A stretch of 64,000 nucleotides of DNA from Siphonodentalium dalli (Eukaryota > Mollusca > Scaphopoda > Gadilida > Siphonodentaliidae), in assembly GCA_032622095.1 (NCBI GenBank), contig CP136067.1:123663030-123727029 (forward strand), written 5' to 3'. The notes beneath the pieces were generated by a model that saw only the letters and a list, made by a program, of their open reading frames with translations, was not told the DNA's origin and searched no databases. Below are positions 21,251 to 33,377 of the stretch, one piece after another; positions within the stretch are counted from its first letter, which is position 1, and the number at the start of each line of letters is the position of its first letter. Both the position numbers and the translations under genes were made by a program.

Positions 21251-22589
21251 TATGTTGGATGTTATATCTGCCCAAAGAAATTACCGCTTGGTGGAAATTG
21301 GACTGATTACAAGGTTCCTGACGACGGGAAAAAAAATGAAATAAATACAAAAAACTAATTCCCTACCTACCTACCCTACCTTGGAGGTAACAGAAACACT
21401 GATAAATTTTTTTAGGCCTAAAAACCCCTCCAGATTGATAACAGACCATTCCAATATATACTTTTATAACTGAGTATAGGGATTGGGAATTCATTTAGTA
21501 TAGAAAGGGAATATTGATCAACAGAAACAATTGGCACTGCAAGTTTGAGATAATTTAGTGTCAGCATTCCAACATGGCTGACTGTTGTTATTAGGAGTAC
21601 ACTTTTCTCATTTTGAACTGACCCACCAGTGTGACTGTCAGTTGTGATATAGCCTAGCATTCTCGACCCTTGACCTTTTCAAGCATATGGCACAGAGACT
21701 GACAAGGCTTGCTGAATGCAGTTCGAGTCACAATAATTGACACAACATATCACAATGGCGTAAACCATATTTGTCCGATTCATGTATGAACCATAAGTAA
21801 AATGTGTAAATAACGGTAGTAAGTAATGCCTTTGGTAATTTGACGATGGTTATTAAAGGCTTTTATATGATATTACGAAGAGCACGATATATACATGTAA
21901 TTTAGAAATGTATTGCATAGCCCATGGTCTGGGTGTTTCCAGTGTCCTTTTGTTAGGGCCCTGCGAATTGGAGGGGGTGGGGGTTCATTTCGAATCAAAT
22001 CTTGAATTGAATCTGTCAAAATATTAAAAATTATTTCAAATCTGGAATTGAATCGTTGTCTCATGTGGATCAATTAAGAACAAAGATTCGTATAACACTT
22101 AAATCAGTAGACACAACTAATCAAAATGTCAGAGAGATAAGAGATCATCAATAACTGATCTTGTGTTCCTAACGACATTAATGCGTTTTCTGTACACAAA
22201 GCCCATCTAAATGCACCACTAATGTGATGATACCAGAAGCAGCAAGAAATACTGTATTACTAGATTATGGATACAGCTCATTTTCGTCATAAATGCAGAT
22301 GGCTGTGACTGATAAGTGATGGATGGGGAGTAACTTTGTTAATCTTAATTCCAAACATTCACATTCGGCAACTTCGTCAGTCTCTGTGCGGTATACTTAA
22401 ATCTGCCTTTTGCATCTTTTTGAATTCTTTGACCTATGGTAGTATGTATACAAAGCGGAGGCTGGCGAGATTTGCCGAATGTTTTTGTATGTAGTTCCCT
22501 CATGAGCTGGCAATCATTATCACTTAGATTGTGCAGTCTATCTATAGATCATTTGCGACACTGTTATTTGTTTGTGTGGTTGTTCATAT
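21251..22589. other. Region upstream of the first zinc-finger exon, no exon recognised
   Basis: Expected to be intron or upstream DNA of the gene ending at 24211. I see no supported exon. Short ORFs here (for example 21418-21660 and 21873-22073, minus) show no motif. Confidence 0.4.
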
Positions 22590-22712
22590 CAGCCCTTTTA
22601 ATTCAGATTGTTTGGCTTCGGCAATCTGCTACGGCAACCCTTTATCGTGGCCCAGTTTGCTTCAGCAAATGGCTTCGGCATTGCCGATTGCCGTAGCCAA
22701 TTATGAGGGCTG
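22590..22712. mobile_element. CAGCCCT-ended MITE (family E), 123 bp, 6-bp target duplication
   Basis: Ends CAGCCCTTTTAATT and AATTATGAGGGCTG, flanked by direct TCATAT at 22584-22589 and 22713-22718. The interior is a quasi-palindrome of GGCTTCGGCAATC and TTGCCGTAGCC units. A copy of identical length with its own 6-bp duplication is at 56179-56301. The ATG at 22703 that opens the zinc-finger frame lies inside this element. Confidence 0.8.
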
Positions 22713-22947
22713 TCATATGTACCGCAAAGTCTCTTCGCACCAAAAATAAAACAATAAACAATTTTGTTCTGTTGAAACCATGGAAACGATTCGATAAAAT
22801 TTTAATCAGGACAGCCAATATGGAATCGAATCAAAGCAGACATCGAATCGAATTCAATTCGCAAGGCCTACGCATGTACCTTGTGTTTTTCTCGTTGAAA
22901 TTTCATTCCCAGGTTGAACTCAAATGTTATTTTCATCGGATTTCCAG

Positions 22948-24211
22948 TTACTCGGGGAACAATAAATCTGATGATGATCAAGACGAGGAACAGAGTCCTG
23001 ATGAGAGTACGGATACTGAATCACATACAGATGACAGGATTCAAGATACTTATCATGGGCATGCCGCACCTATGTCGAAAAAATGTAGCCGGCCGTTTGC
23101 GTGCAAAATTTGTGGGAAATCCTTCACAACAAAAGGTTACCTTTCGAATCATGGACAGATCCACAAAGAAAGGAGGTTCACGTGTTCCGAGTGTGGAAAA
23201 GGTTTTGTACGGAAAAGACACCTCGCCGTTCACATTCTAACTCATACAAAAGAACAGCCGTTCCAGTGTTCTATTTGTATGAAGAGATTCTCGCAAAGGT
23301 CTAACTTGTATACACATACGAAAGTGCATTCAGGTGAGAAAAGCCACACATGTGGAATTTGTCAAAAATCATTCTCAAGTGCTGGTGATTTGAGAAAGCA
23401 TGCATTTTTACACACAGAACTTAAACCACATATTTGCTTAATTTGCGGAAGTGCTTTTGCTCAAGCAAGTAATCTCAGAAATCATGTTCAGCGCCACGAT
23501 GCAGTTAAAAACATAGAGTGTGAAAAATGTTCAAAAAAATTCTTTTATAAAAGTGAACTGAAAAAACATATCTCTGTAGCACACGCTGAAGGAACTCCTC
23601 ACGAATGTTCAGTTTGTGGGAAACGATTCGCAGCTAAGTCACAGTTAGATCACCATGCTAAAAACCATAAACTAACAGCGTCTTTTCCATGTTTGATATG
23701 CAACGTACCATTCAAACGGTGTGGAGACCTAAACAGGCATGTGAGACTTGTCCACGGAAACAATAATCATTGCTTTCCATGTTTAATTTGCAACAAATCA
23801 TACAAAGACTCGAGTCATTTGAAGCGCCATGTTGACATTGCTCATGGTGGCGATGATAACAAAAAACATGAGTGTTCTATTTGCGAAAAAAAATTCTATT
23901 CAATGACTGATTTAACCAAACATCAGTTGGTCCATTCTCAGGATTATCCATACAAGTGCGATTTTTGTGAAAAAGAATTCAAACTCGAGAAACGATTAAT
24001 TAATCACCGGAAACTTCACACAAAAGTCGGTATGGTGTCTTGCCCAGTTTGTTCAGAAGAATTTACAAACAACACCAATCTGCGTCAGCATATGTGGATT
24101 CATAAAAAGAAGAGATACTCTTGTCGTCAGTGTGGGATTGACTTCACTCAGAAAATGCATTTACAGCGTCACCAGAAGAAATATCACAGTGATGAATCAG
24201 AATCAGATTGA
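22948..24211 (+). CDS. C2H2 zinc-finger protein, 3' terminal exon (13 fingers)
   Basis: An open frame of about 420 residues preceded by an acceptor (CATCGGATTTCCAG, ending 22947; an alternative AG ends at 22912). It begins with a short acidic segment (SDDDQDEEQSPDESTDTES) and then 13 consecutive C2H2 fingers from about 23092 to 24190. Each fits C-X2-C-X12-H-X3/4-H, for example FACKICGKSF..HGQIH first and YSCRQCGIDF..HQKKYH last. Early linkers are of the H(T/S)KEQPF / SGEKSH type; later ones are irregular. Such proteins usually bind DNA in the nucleus; the target is unknown. The frame extends upstream to an ATG at 22703, but that ATG is inside a MITE and the upstream residues look non-coding, so the start is probably in an unseen 5' exon. 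It stops with TGA at 24209-24211 after SDESESD. Confidence 0.9.
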
Positions 24212-24564
24212 AAACCTATTCATCAGCTCCGAACATTTGTAGCAATGAACAAATAATGCCACACAAAGTCAATTTCCTGTTTCTCCGCCAAAATTATTTT
24301 GGAAAGGCCGTGTGCGAGCGTTTTTTATGCAACAAACGGGACATATTATGTTATTGGTCTATCGATCCATCCTTCTGTCCGTTCGTTCGCCTTTTGGTTT
24401 CTGGATAATAACTTTAGCTGGTCTTAACTGAATGGAATGAAATTTGGTGAGAAACAGGAAATTTGGCTTTGCATCAAGGCTCAAACTAAATTATTTTTTA
24501 CTGACTGTCAAAATGATGTACTGTATAAGACAAAATTTAAATTCCAATCGACTCATTATTTGTC

Positions 24565-24730
24565 AATGATGTGAATATTTTAGTGAGCGTCCAATCGCCA
24601 CACAGGAAAAACTGATGTTATTTTTTTTCTTCAAAAGTTCAAAAACTTTACGTTGATTAATAAAGAAACATGCAATTCTCAAACGACATAATTATATTAC
24701 TCTGAATTGATCTGAAATTAAAATTGTCCG
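24565..24730. repeat. Interspersed repeat in the putative 3' UTR, with AATAAA
   Basis: Inverse copy of about 14505-14665 (GTGAGCGTCCAATCGCCAC, TCAAAAGTTCAAAAACTTT). It carries an AATAAA at 24659-24664, 450 bases beyond the zinc-finger stop, which could serve as the polyadenylation signal for that gene. Confidence 0.5.
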
Positions 24731-24970
24731 ATTTGGCCAGTAGTGGCTCCTTGGACGTACCCAAACAGATACAGATTGTTTAAAAATTTGCATTTGACAA
24801 AATGTCCGACAGATTCAGAAGTGCACTGGACATAAACTATTTTTCGTCAGACAATGACCTTGACCGGCCACTTATTTTGAGCCTTGCTTTGAGCGGCCTA
24901 ATCAGAATTGGTCCCAGCTATCACTAAGTACCAGTCAATCGTTTGAAATTTGTTTAAGCTGTTGGGTTAA

Positions 24971-26466
24971 CACTTTCATGACTGGAGCTATTCCTGAACA
25001 GAATCGCTTTGACCTACAAACATCATAGCAATCCAGTAGTACCCATCAGCATGATATAAAATTAGCAGGACCACTTAACCTGGGGTTGTATTGAAAATGA
25101 AAATATCTTTAAAATGGTAAGTTATGAGGGCTATTAGCTATTATGAAGAATTATGTTAGTGAAATTATAGACCCTCATCTTCTTCAACCTGCAAGTGCTG
25201 CAACTATCATGGCCAATCAAAACTAATGTGGGACTGACAAAGGCTCATTCTACTATTGATTGAATAGTGATGATTCCATCATTTCCTGAATCTTTTTGTG
25301 AGATGAGGTGTCCTTTTGGAAGAATTGATTACTTCTGAAATATATACTGGTATATATGGTCATCTCTTATCTGATTACAACATGTTTTTACTATGCCCAG
25401 ATGCAATACACATTTTAATATCGCAACATGTGGCTGCTGCATGAAGCAAACAGCTGGTCATTCCATTTAGTAAAAGTGTTTAGCATGTTTCATAGCTTTG
25501 TTGATAACAAATTATGAAAACCTGTTTTGTTCAATATGTACATTTCTGTTGATTAGAGCACAATTGTTACCTGATTTTTGGTAAAGCACACCAGTTTCCA
25601 AGGCATGTTCAAAGTCGGGAAGAGCATATGTTGTGTGTCGGGGTCAACACATTCTCAGGTGCAATTTCCAGCTAATCCCATTGTGTGTGGTCAATTGTGC
25701 TCTTTAAGTCGGTCAGAGCATGCGGATAGTTCTTTAAACAGTGTCATACATATGTTGTGGCCTTGGTGGTATTGTATACTTGTGGTGCGTAACATGCTGA
25801 AATCGTTTTTTGGCAATTATCTTAAAAACCATTGACTTTAGGATATAAAAATGTATTACCGTTGGACATAGAAGGTTAATGTGGATTTTCAGGGTCAAGA
25901 GCTCCTTGAAGGTCAATCCCATCCGATAATGGTACAGAAATTATACCTGTATGTGGCACCGATGGATATAGATCAATAAAATTCTAATTCAGGGCTCAGC
26001 TTTGGAGATAAAAGTGCTGAACCTCAAAATTGGGGTTCGGGCCCTTAAAAATGGATTTTTTTGGGGTTTGGCAATTATCTTTAAAACCATTGACTTTTGG
26101 ATATGAAAATGTATTACTGACCCCCCATAATGTGGCCATTCCGCAAATTTTGAGTGGTCAGGCAACCTTCTATGTCCAACGGTTCTGGAGATATAGTCAC
26201 GTCGGATGGTAGTACTTCGCGCAAAAAGGGTGTGGCCATTTCACCCATTTCGCCCTGAATGGGAAATGTGTTGCCAACTAAATATTGTCCCTGGACCTTC
26301 AATTAGTTGATTCATGAAGAGTTGAGCTCTGGACATACAAGTGCATACAAAACCACCATGAGCAACTAGAGTATTCCTGAAATTTTGCAAAAAAATCATG
26401 TGTCAACTTCAGGATCCTCCAGTCATGGAAGGGTTAATAAGGGAGGTAACTCCAGTCATGGAAGGG
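24971..26466. mobile_element. Candidate 1.5-kb piggyBac-like element, TTAA flanks
   Basis: Left end CACTTTCATGACTGGAGC after TTAA (24967-24970). The right end is CTCCAGTCATGGAAGGG before TTAA. The right end is duplicated 33 bases apart, stopping at 26433 or 26466, each followed by TTAA. The interior has two related blocks (AAAACCATTGACTTT at 25823 and 26083) and CCGTTGGACATAGAAGGTT in both orientations. No transposase frame. Could also be two unrelated half-elements. Confidence 0.45.
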
Positions 26467-26606
26467 TTAATTGTGATTCATTGTATCAATCTACTTATAT
26501 TACCGCATATGTTAAGAAATTGGGCTTTAGTTATGATCTACCAATATTATATATTTGCAGCTGGTTGCATGGATTGAGATCTTCGCCCACTGACGCCCAG
26601 CAGCTA

Positions 26607-26821
26607 CAGTAATGCTCTAAATAATCGACTCCTTTTAACCACAGCAGAATTATGGGTAACTTTTCAGGATTTAGTCGGAAATATGGCTTGTTGCCATTCA
26701 TCGCAAAGCTCTTGGTGAGAGCTTTCCGATGAATGGCAACAAGCCATATTTCCGACTAAATCCTGAAAAGTTACCCTTAATTCTGCTGTGGTTAAGGAGT
26801 CGATTATTTAGAGCATTACTG
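26607..26821. mobile_element. Family A MITE
   Basis: CAGTAATGCTCTAAATAATC to its inverse, flanked by TA. Near-perfect palindrome with a CTTGGTGAGAG centre. Confidence 0.85.
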
Positions 26822-26889
26822 TATTGGGGTCCCATTCTTCCAATTGTGCAATTGTCATGTGCGGAATCGTGCCTAATGTGCATGTCTGG

Positions 26890-27304
26890 ATACAGTGTCT
26901 CACATTTGCAGAATGAGGTATCCCAGAGGGTGAATTTAGTGATGCCACACCGCATAGGGGCGAGCATCACCAAATTCACCCTCGGGGAGACCTCATTCAT
27001 CTTGGGTCTCATCTTCTGGGAAGTAACTATAGTCTCAAATTGTCATTAATTTTAGTTTTTCTCTTCTGTTCAGTTTCTATAACCCCTAATTTGCAGAAGA
27101 TAAAATTCATAATTGAGGTGACTAATGGGTAAACATCACCATCTTCAACTAAGGAACTGCAATCTGATCCAAGGTCTTCCATAGCAAAGAGGCCTAAGCA
27201 AAATGAGGTTCCCAGTGGGTGAATTTGGTGATGCTAGCTCGCTGTGTTGGATATTATCACTAAATATTACCTTCTGGGGACCTCATTCTGTAAATGTTAA
27301 ACAC
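26890..27304. repeat. Family D palindromic element, copy 3
   Basis: Two hairpin modules (GAATGAGGTATCCCAGAGGG.. at 26911 and GAATGAGGTTCCCAGTGGG.. at 27201) separated by the family's TTTGCAGAAGATAA / TTAGTCACC-like middle. Ends CCTCATTCTGTAAATG. Confidence 0.65.
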
Positions 27305-27339
27305 AATATTTCCAGGCTTGTTAATGTGGGCGAATATGA

Positions 27340-27920
27340 ATAATTATACCCCCGCAACGAAGTTGTGGGGGGGGGGAGTATACTGGAATCAGCTTGTCCG
27401 ATGTCTGTCCATCCATCGTCCGTCTGTCCGTGGACACAACTTTGTACAGAGTTTTTCTCAGTCGTTTTTTGATCATTTTCCGTGAAACTTGGCACAGACA
27501 TCAACCACCATGGGAACCTGTACACCTGAGATTATGACGTCTGTCGGACTTTTTTTTGGTGGAGTTATCCCCCTTTTTCGCAATATGTATGTTGTCCAAG
27601 CTTATATTTCTACATTGTTAGGTCAATTTTTTTTAAACTTGGCACAGATATTTAGTACAATGGGAACCAGCGCACCTGCGATTATGATGTCTTTCTGACT
27701 TTTTTGTGGAGTTATTCCCCTTTTTCAACTTGCATAATTTTTTCCGAGCTTTTATTCCTACATTTTTCGGTCAATAGGTTTAGGATTAGGGTTAGGGTTA
27801 GGAGTTAGGTTTGTGCACTTGCAATGGGAATCTGCTATTTTATTATTTAAACTATTTCAAAAACACGGGGGATATCCTTAGTCCCATTGGGACAGTCACA
27901 CCTCTTGTTTGACTTTTTTT
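27340..27920 (+). repeat. CCCCGCAACGAAGTTGTGGGG-type interspersed repeat with telomere-like tract
   Basis: Begins with a hairpin CCCCCGCAACGAAGTTGTGG and a G9 run, then Tc-rich GTCTGTCC tracts and two related blocks (AACTTGGCACAGA.. and GGAGTTATCCCCC). It ends TTAGTCCCATTGGGACAGTC. At 27778-27808 there is GGTTTAGGATTAGGGTTAGG and one more decayed unit, a short TTAGGG-like tract. Confidence 0.55.
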
Positions 27921-28486
27921 ATAGGGACTCCGTGACCTCACGAAGTAACTCTATCGTCAAATGAATCAGTGAAATTGTGATGCGCGCACAATATTTTTTC
28001 ACTTCTGTGTTTACACTTCCAAATCGTGCTTTCTGATTATCAAATACAGGCTTTTATAGTGAATAAAGAGCCGTCAAATACCAAAAATAACCACAAAAGT
28101 TTTATTCCCAAAATTTGGATAAACCTACAGATGGATAATAAAAATGTCATTATGTCAAAAATGTCATTATACAATGTTGTGTACAGTATGTGTTTTTTTT
28201 TTACTCGTCCAGGTTCTGGTGAAAAGTCATTGGACTCGACACTGCATGTCTCGTTCAATATGACTTATCACCACAACCTGGACTCGTACATGAAAACACA
28301 TACTGTACACAACATTGTATAATAAAACAAAATTAAAATGGACTATTATTCATCCGGAGGGATGGTGAGGACATATAAGAAGACGTCAGATGATACAAGT
28401 GCAGAAGTGCCTATTTTTTTTTAGATAGTAAGTTAGACAAACGGCCTAGATTGTTGAAATTATTATCTGAACATTTCACTTATTAT

Positions 28487-28739
28487 TAGGGCTGTAATGA
28501 TACACTTGGCCATGATACGATACAAATCACGATACATGATGAACATATCACGATACATATCATGATACACTAAATCAGTGTTTTCAAATGTATACCACCT
28601 GAATCAGAAATAACATGTTTATAACTGGAGTTAATTTTAAACTAAAATGCAGTATATTTGTTAGCTAGATGAGTCAAATACACATAATAAACATGCGTAT
28701 CGTTTGAAATTGAATTAACGATGAATCGTTTTAGCCCTA
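28487..28739 (+). mobile_element. hAT-like MITE, 253 bp, 8-bp target duplication
   Basis: Starts TAGGGCTGTAATGATAC and ends GAATCGTTTTAGCCCTA, flanked by CTTATTAT at 28479-28486 and 28740-28747. The ends and the 8-bp duplication are typical of hAT elements. It landed inside another hairpin element whose ends read TTATTATCTGAACATTT (also at 20430 and 45139-45229). Confidence 0.88.
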
Positions 28740-28865
28740 CTTATTATCTGAACATTTACTAATAATGGATAACTACTCATCAATGAGAATTTAGTAAATA
28801 AAGAGTTAAACTTATTATTTTAACATTTCCTATGGGATAACTGACAATTACTATTTTGTCTTTGT

Positions 28866-29330
28866 TTCAAGTCTGTGTTTAGTGTGCCTGTCATTTGCAG
28901 AATGAGGTCCCCGGAGGGTGAATTTAGTGATGGTCTCCTGCATAGTGGTCTAGCATCACTAATTTTACCCTCTGGTAATCTCATTCTGCTTAGGCTTCAT
29001 CTTCTCTGGAAAGTTCTTTATTATCAAATTTCTATAGAATCTTCTTCAAAAAGATTCTATTTCTTTATCAGTTTAGTTTCTCTATATATAGCCCTAAATT
29101 GGCAGATGACACATTGCATAATCGATGTTACCCAATGGGTGTACATCACAATATTCACCATTTGGGAACCTCAATCGAGTCTATGTCTCTCAAAGCAGAT
29201 GAAGCCTAAGCAGAATGAGGTTCCCAGATTTTAGTGAATTTAGTGATGCTAGCCCGCTATGCAGGATAACGTCACTAAATTCACCATCTGGGGACCTCAT
29301 TTTGCAAATGACAGGCACATTAACTCAGGC
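28866..29330. repeat. Family D palindromic element, near full length, copy 4
   Basis: Both hairpin modules are present (28897-28990 and 29213-29305). Between them is the characteristic middle, TTCTCTATATATAGCCCTAA, GGCAGATGACACATTGCATA and a CACCATTTGGGAACCTCAAT hairpin. Ends AAATGACAGGCACATTAACT. Confidence 0.7.
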
Positions 29331-29408
29331 TTGCTTTGTGTTCTTTTATATTTTTTGTCAATTATTTCTTCTTTATTTATTCATTCATTTGATTGTCCAC
29401 TTTATCTA

Positions 29409-29584
29409 CAGTAATGCCCTAAATAATCGACTCCTTAAACACAGCAGAATTATGGGTAATTTTTCAGGATTTAGTCGGATATATGGCTTGTTGCCATACA
29501 TCGGAAGCTTTCCGATGAATGGCAACAAGTCATATTTCCGACTAAATCCTGTGGTTAAGGATTTGATTATTTAGGGCATTACTG
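29409..29584. mobile_element. Family A MITE with internal deletion
   Basis: CAGTAATGCCCTAAATAATC to GGGCATTACTG, flanked by TA. The right arm lacks the AAAAGTTACCCATAATTCTGCT segment, so the palindrome is lopsided. Confidence 0.82.
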
Positions 29585-29659
29585 TACTTACATTTTTTGC
29601 TTTTTCTAGTCAACTTGTTTATTTTTTGAACAACAGGAATATTTTGCCATTCCTTGCCA

Positions 29660-30060
29660 TTTTTATGTTTACCCATACCATAGTATGGTAAACATAGTGT
29701 CAACGTCCGGATTGACCACTTGTCGTTAGTCCGTCCGTCCATCATCTGTCTGTCTGTCCGTAGACACTTTACGCATGGTGCGATAACTCGAACATTTTCT
29801 ATCTGATCGGAACCAAATTTTTAAATGAATTTCTCAGCACAAAAGACAGATCGAGTTCGAATATGGGTTTGATCCGACTATTTTTAACTGAGTTATGGCC
29901 CTTTTTCGAAAAAATATTCACTCTTAAAAAAAATATTAAACAAAATAACAACATTATAACTCTGCCAAGGGTACCCATGTCACCACACCAAATTTTGTTT
30001 AAATCGGTCAAAAATCTTGTGTTATATACTGTTATGTACTGGTAAATTTGTTTGGAGCAA
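29660..30060. repeat. ACCCATACCAT-hairpin interspersed repeat, copy 1
   Basis: Starts with the hairpin TTTACCCATACCATAGTATGG, then CCGTCCGTCCATC and GTCTGTCTGTCCGTAGACAC. The same opening occurs at about 35810 and 37915 (CCATACCATGTATGGTACAC). Confidence 0.55.
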
Positions 30061-30069
30061 CATTAAACC

Positions 30070-31434
30070 TAGTCCAAGTCTTCTTGTACTAAAACCAGCT
30101 AAGATATTGGGATGGCGATGCTGGTGTTTAGTCCAAGACCGCCCTATATGCTCGCTTATGACACGGCTTAAGCGTTAGTGACCCGCTCAAATAAAACCAC
30201 AATTATATGAAATAAAATATCACAATTGCGACAATAAACGGATATTTTCCGCAGAAGACATGCTATTTTATCTGAAACCCACATCAGTTGTGAATTTAAA
30301 ACGGTAATTTAATGCGAAAAGAGACATTTACCTCAATGTTTACAATTTTTTAAAAGTATGCGAACTCGGTTGACCTCGCGAACTGTGTTCGGCATTTTCC
30401 GTTGAAAATATTCCGTAGATTTTGGACAACAACGCAAATTACGAAGAATTCTCCATTGTAATCGTAATTATGTGTGTCAATAAATAAAATAATAAATAGA
30501 TTAATTAAACATTGAAGATATAAATGTAATACATTAAATAAATTACGGGGAATTACAACCCTCTCAAAGTTTAAAACAGTGTAAACACAACGAGTATTAG
30601 AATAAATAATATGGTGCTACATTTCCCACATTTGGTGGACTTCGGCGAAATTAAGATATATACTAAGCGAACAGAGCAATATACTGCTCTTGTTAAGCAC
30701 ACAAAAAATCAAACAAAATTTGTATAAATTTTTAACCTTAAGTTTGAAAAGTCCCACTAAAACGGAAGAACTATATTTCGAAACTGTGTGATTCGGTTCT
30801 CCGATTATTTTATCAACACAAAGGTCAAAATGCACATGGATGAAAATCACACGGATGGAAAGTCAAACACAAGAGTTCTAATTTGCTCCAATTTTGACAA
30901 GTTGCTTGCGAAAATTGTCAACAAAACTACCGTTCTGATCCTCCATTATGTCATTAAGTTTTTAGTGCGGGAATTGTTCTGAAAGCACATAGAAAACTGG
31001 ACTTTCGGGCGATCGGTTTTCTCCATTTTTGTTCGGAAAACCCGCGCTATATATAGAAACGGAAAGTAGAATTCTCAGAACAAACAGCGGATTATGCCGA
31101 ACTTATTCGGACCACTTCGGCTTTCGGTTAAAACGTAAACAAACAGAGAAACAAATCGATGTTTATGGCAATCAACCGGAATATTCTATGTGTAATTTAA
31201 CATTAAAGTTAGATTATTATACACCATTGTGACCATAAGATGTAAGCCTTTCCGATGTATATAGCATCATGTATTGATTTGCTAGGTAAATCGAGTAAAA
31301 TACACCACAGATTCCCGCCACAGATCGTGGGCGTAAGTCGTGTGGTAGGATTGGTATGCAAGCGGGCTTGGACTAAACGCCAGCATCGCCATCCCAATAT
31401 CTTAGCTGGTTTTAGTACAAGAAGACTTGGACTA
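30070..31434. mobile_element. Mutator-like (MULE) element, 1365 bp, 9-bp target duplication
   Basis: Terminal inverted repeats of about 73 bp start TAGTCCAAGTCTTCTTGTAC and differ at about one position across their length. They are flanked by direct CATTAAACC at 30061-30069 and 31435-31443. Long terminal repeats with a 9-bp duplication are the usual Mutator signature. The interior has short ORFs (for example 30788-30982 plus and 31029-31232 plus) without transposase motifs, so it is non-autonomous. Confidence 0.82.
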
Positions 31435-31444
31435 CATTAAACCC

Positions 31445-32202
31445 AATTCACCAATTCCATCCCATTCCTTTGGACTACTTAGCTATTGATAAGGCTATAT
31501 TATTTTCTGATGTCTCTTATGCCAATGTGCAGATAAAGAGAGCTATGGTATCTAATTTAAAAAAAGTTTCAACCATACACATTACATTCTGTTAACAGTT
31601 GACTAGAACATCACTCTACAGATGGTCTGAGGTCATTATAAATTTTATTGGTTTCATAGAGATGCCAGCCTTTAACATAAACAATGCCTGTGATTTGTTG
31701 ACAGCTCTGCTGTATAATTGATACTAATGGGTCAGCAGTGAGGTGTTTATCTTGATGGCTGTTGTTGGTAGAATTTGATACATTATCACTGTAAACTTAA
31801 ATTGGAATCTCTTGACCAAGTATTCAATGTCCAGGTCACCTTTTCATGTTTAACCCAAGTCTGTGGTGTGCAGCATTACAGATCCTGTTCCAGTGCATTC
31901 TCTATATAAATGTGAGTGACCCATAAATTCTAATAATTTGTGTTATGTACATTGTCTATAATAGTACATAACAGTATACTCTAATTCAACATCAAAACTC
32001 TCATTTATGATTCCGATCAGAGTAATTTACTATCGCCAAGGGATGGGTTAACATCTGCCGATCGTGATCGGCCTCTCGTTTATTGATGTTTATAAATAAA
32101 AAACATTTTCACATAATTTTGCATGCTTTCTTTCACATGATGTAAACTACTTATAAAATTTAAAGACACAAGAGGTTAATTTTCAATTGTATTCTATTCT
32201 AT
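31445..32202. other. Intergenic with one dispersed repeat
   Basis: No gene recognised. 32030-32090 (TATCGCCAAGGGATGGGTTA, CTGCCGATCGTGATCGGCCT) is repeated at 39883-39935. Confidence 0.45.
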
Positions 32203-33283
32203 TATTATTAGTATATAAAAAGAAATTGTTTTCAGTTTATATTTGAAATATTTTGAAGACCTCTGTTTGTCTGTCTGTCCTTTATAGAATCGAAAACGGG
32301 TTGACCGATTGAGACCAAACTTCCTATTCTATTCTATTATTATTAGTATATAAAAAGAAATTGTTTTCAGTTTATATTTGAAATATTTTGAAGACCTCTG
32401 TTTGTCTGTCTGTCCTTTATAGAATCGAAAACGGGTTGACCGATCGAGACCAAACTTCCTATCTAAAGGTAAAATCCCACGGACACCGTCGGCGTCGCGT
32501 TTTGGAGAAGTTCAGACCACCCGTTCTCCACTCTCAGTCACAAAAAACGGCACTGCGGTGGTTAATCAAGTGATAATTTAATGAGCGTTTGTTTTTTACG
32601 CATCGCTATAAAGAGCGTTTGTTTACCATTCAACGTTATTAGCATCTGCAGAGAGATATACGGGAACAATACTTTTGAGTGGTTTCCTATGCGTGGAGAT
32701 TTATTAGATGCCATAGTACTCTTACAACATCATTGTTATAGTATGTATGCCACTTAGGTCAGGGCTTAGGGGGGTAGTTAGTGTGGATATAGGCATAATG
32801 CTTCTCAGAAATCCCGGTTACAAACCAACACTCACAATTTCGTCTTTTGCATCAGATACCAACACCTCGACCGATCGGGACGAAACTTGGTACGTGTGTG
32901 TAGTTTGACCAGGTGGTCATCGTTGTCGTATTGGCGAGCCTGTGCAGCGCATGCGCAGACGAGATCTCGGAAACAGGTGGAGCTATCGACTTGAAATTTG
33001 GTATGTGAATGTATCTTGCCCCGGATACGAATTTTATCGGGTCGCCGAGCCCGTGCGACGCCAGCTTCGCGCATGCGCAGACCAGATCTCGGAAACGGGT
33101 GGAGCTATCGACTTGAAATTTGGTATGTGAATGTATCTTGCCCCGGATACGAATTTTATCGGGTTGCCGAGCCCGTGCGACGCCAGTTCGCGCATGCGCA
33201 GACCAGATCTCGGAAACGGGTGGAGCTATCGACTTGAAATTTGTTTTTTTAATAGCCCGGACAACTTCGGGCTCATCGGCTAG
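32203..33283 (+). mobile_element. Possible non-autonomous Helitron (3' end recognised)
   Basis: The right end has a 6-bp hairpin AGCCCG (33254-33259) / CGGGCT (33268-33273), then six bases and CTAG followed by T. This is the classic Helitron 3' terminus. The left part has two direct copies of a roughly 127-bp unit opening TATTCTATTCTATTATTATT (32203 and 32330), containing GAATCGAAAACGGGTTGACC. The right part has 2.5 copies of a 122-bp GC-richer unit (32948-33245) with CGCATGCGCAGACCAGATCT. The 5' end (expected TC after A) is not certain. No Rep/helicase. Confidence 0.5.
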
Positions 33284-33377
33284 TTTTATATCTTTACATG
33301 ATTTTTGCATCTAACTCAACAGAGCTGATGAGCTACATGTAGAACTGATTGACAAAAACTCATACCAAGAATCATAT

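Noticed and set aside
22703-22947. Upstream extension of the first zinc-finger frame to the ATG at 22703
   Set aside because: The ATG is inside a 123-bp MITE and good acceptors lie downstream; more likely intron.
24971-26466. Autonomous piggyBac transposase
   Set aside because: No frame longer than about 85 codons and no DDD-type motif in the interval.
32832-33314. 152-codon minus ORF and plus-strand counterparts with repeated peptides
   Set aside because: Product of the 122-bp tandem repeats in the Helitron-like element.
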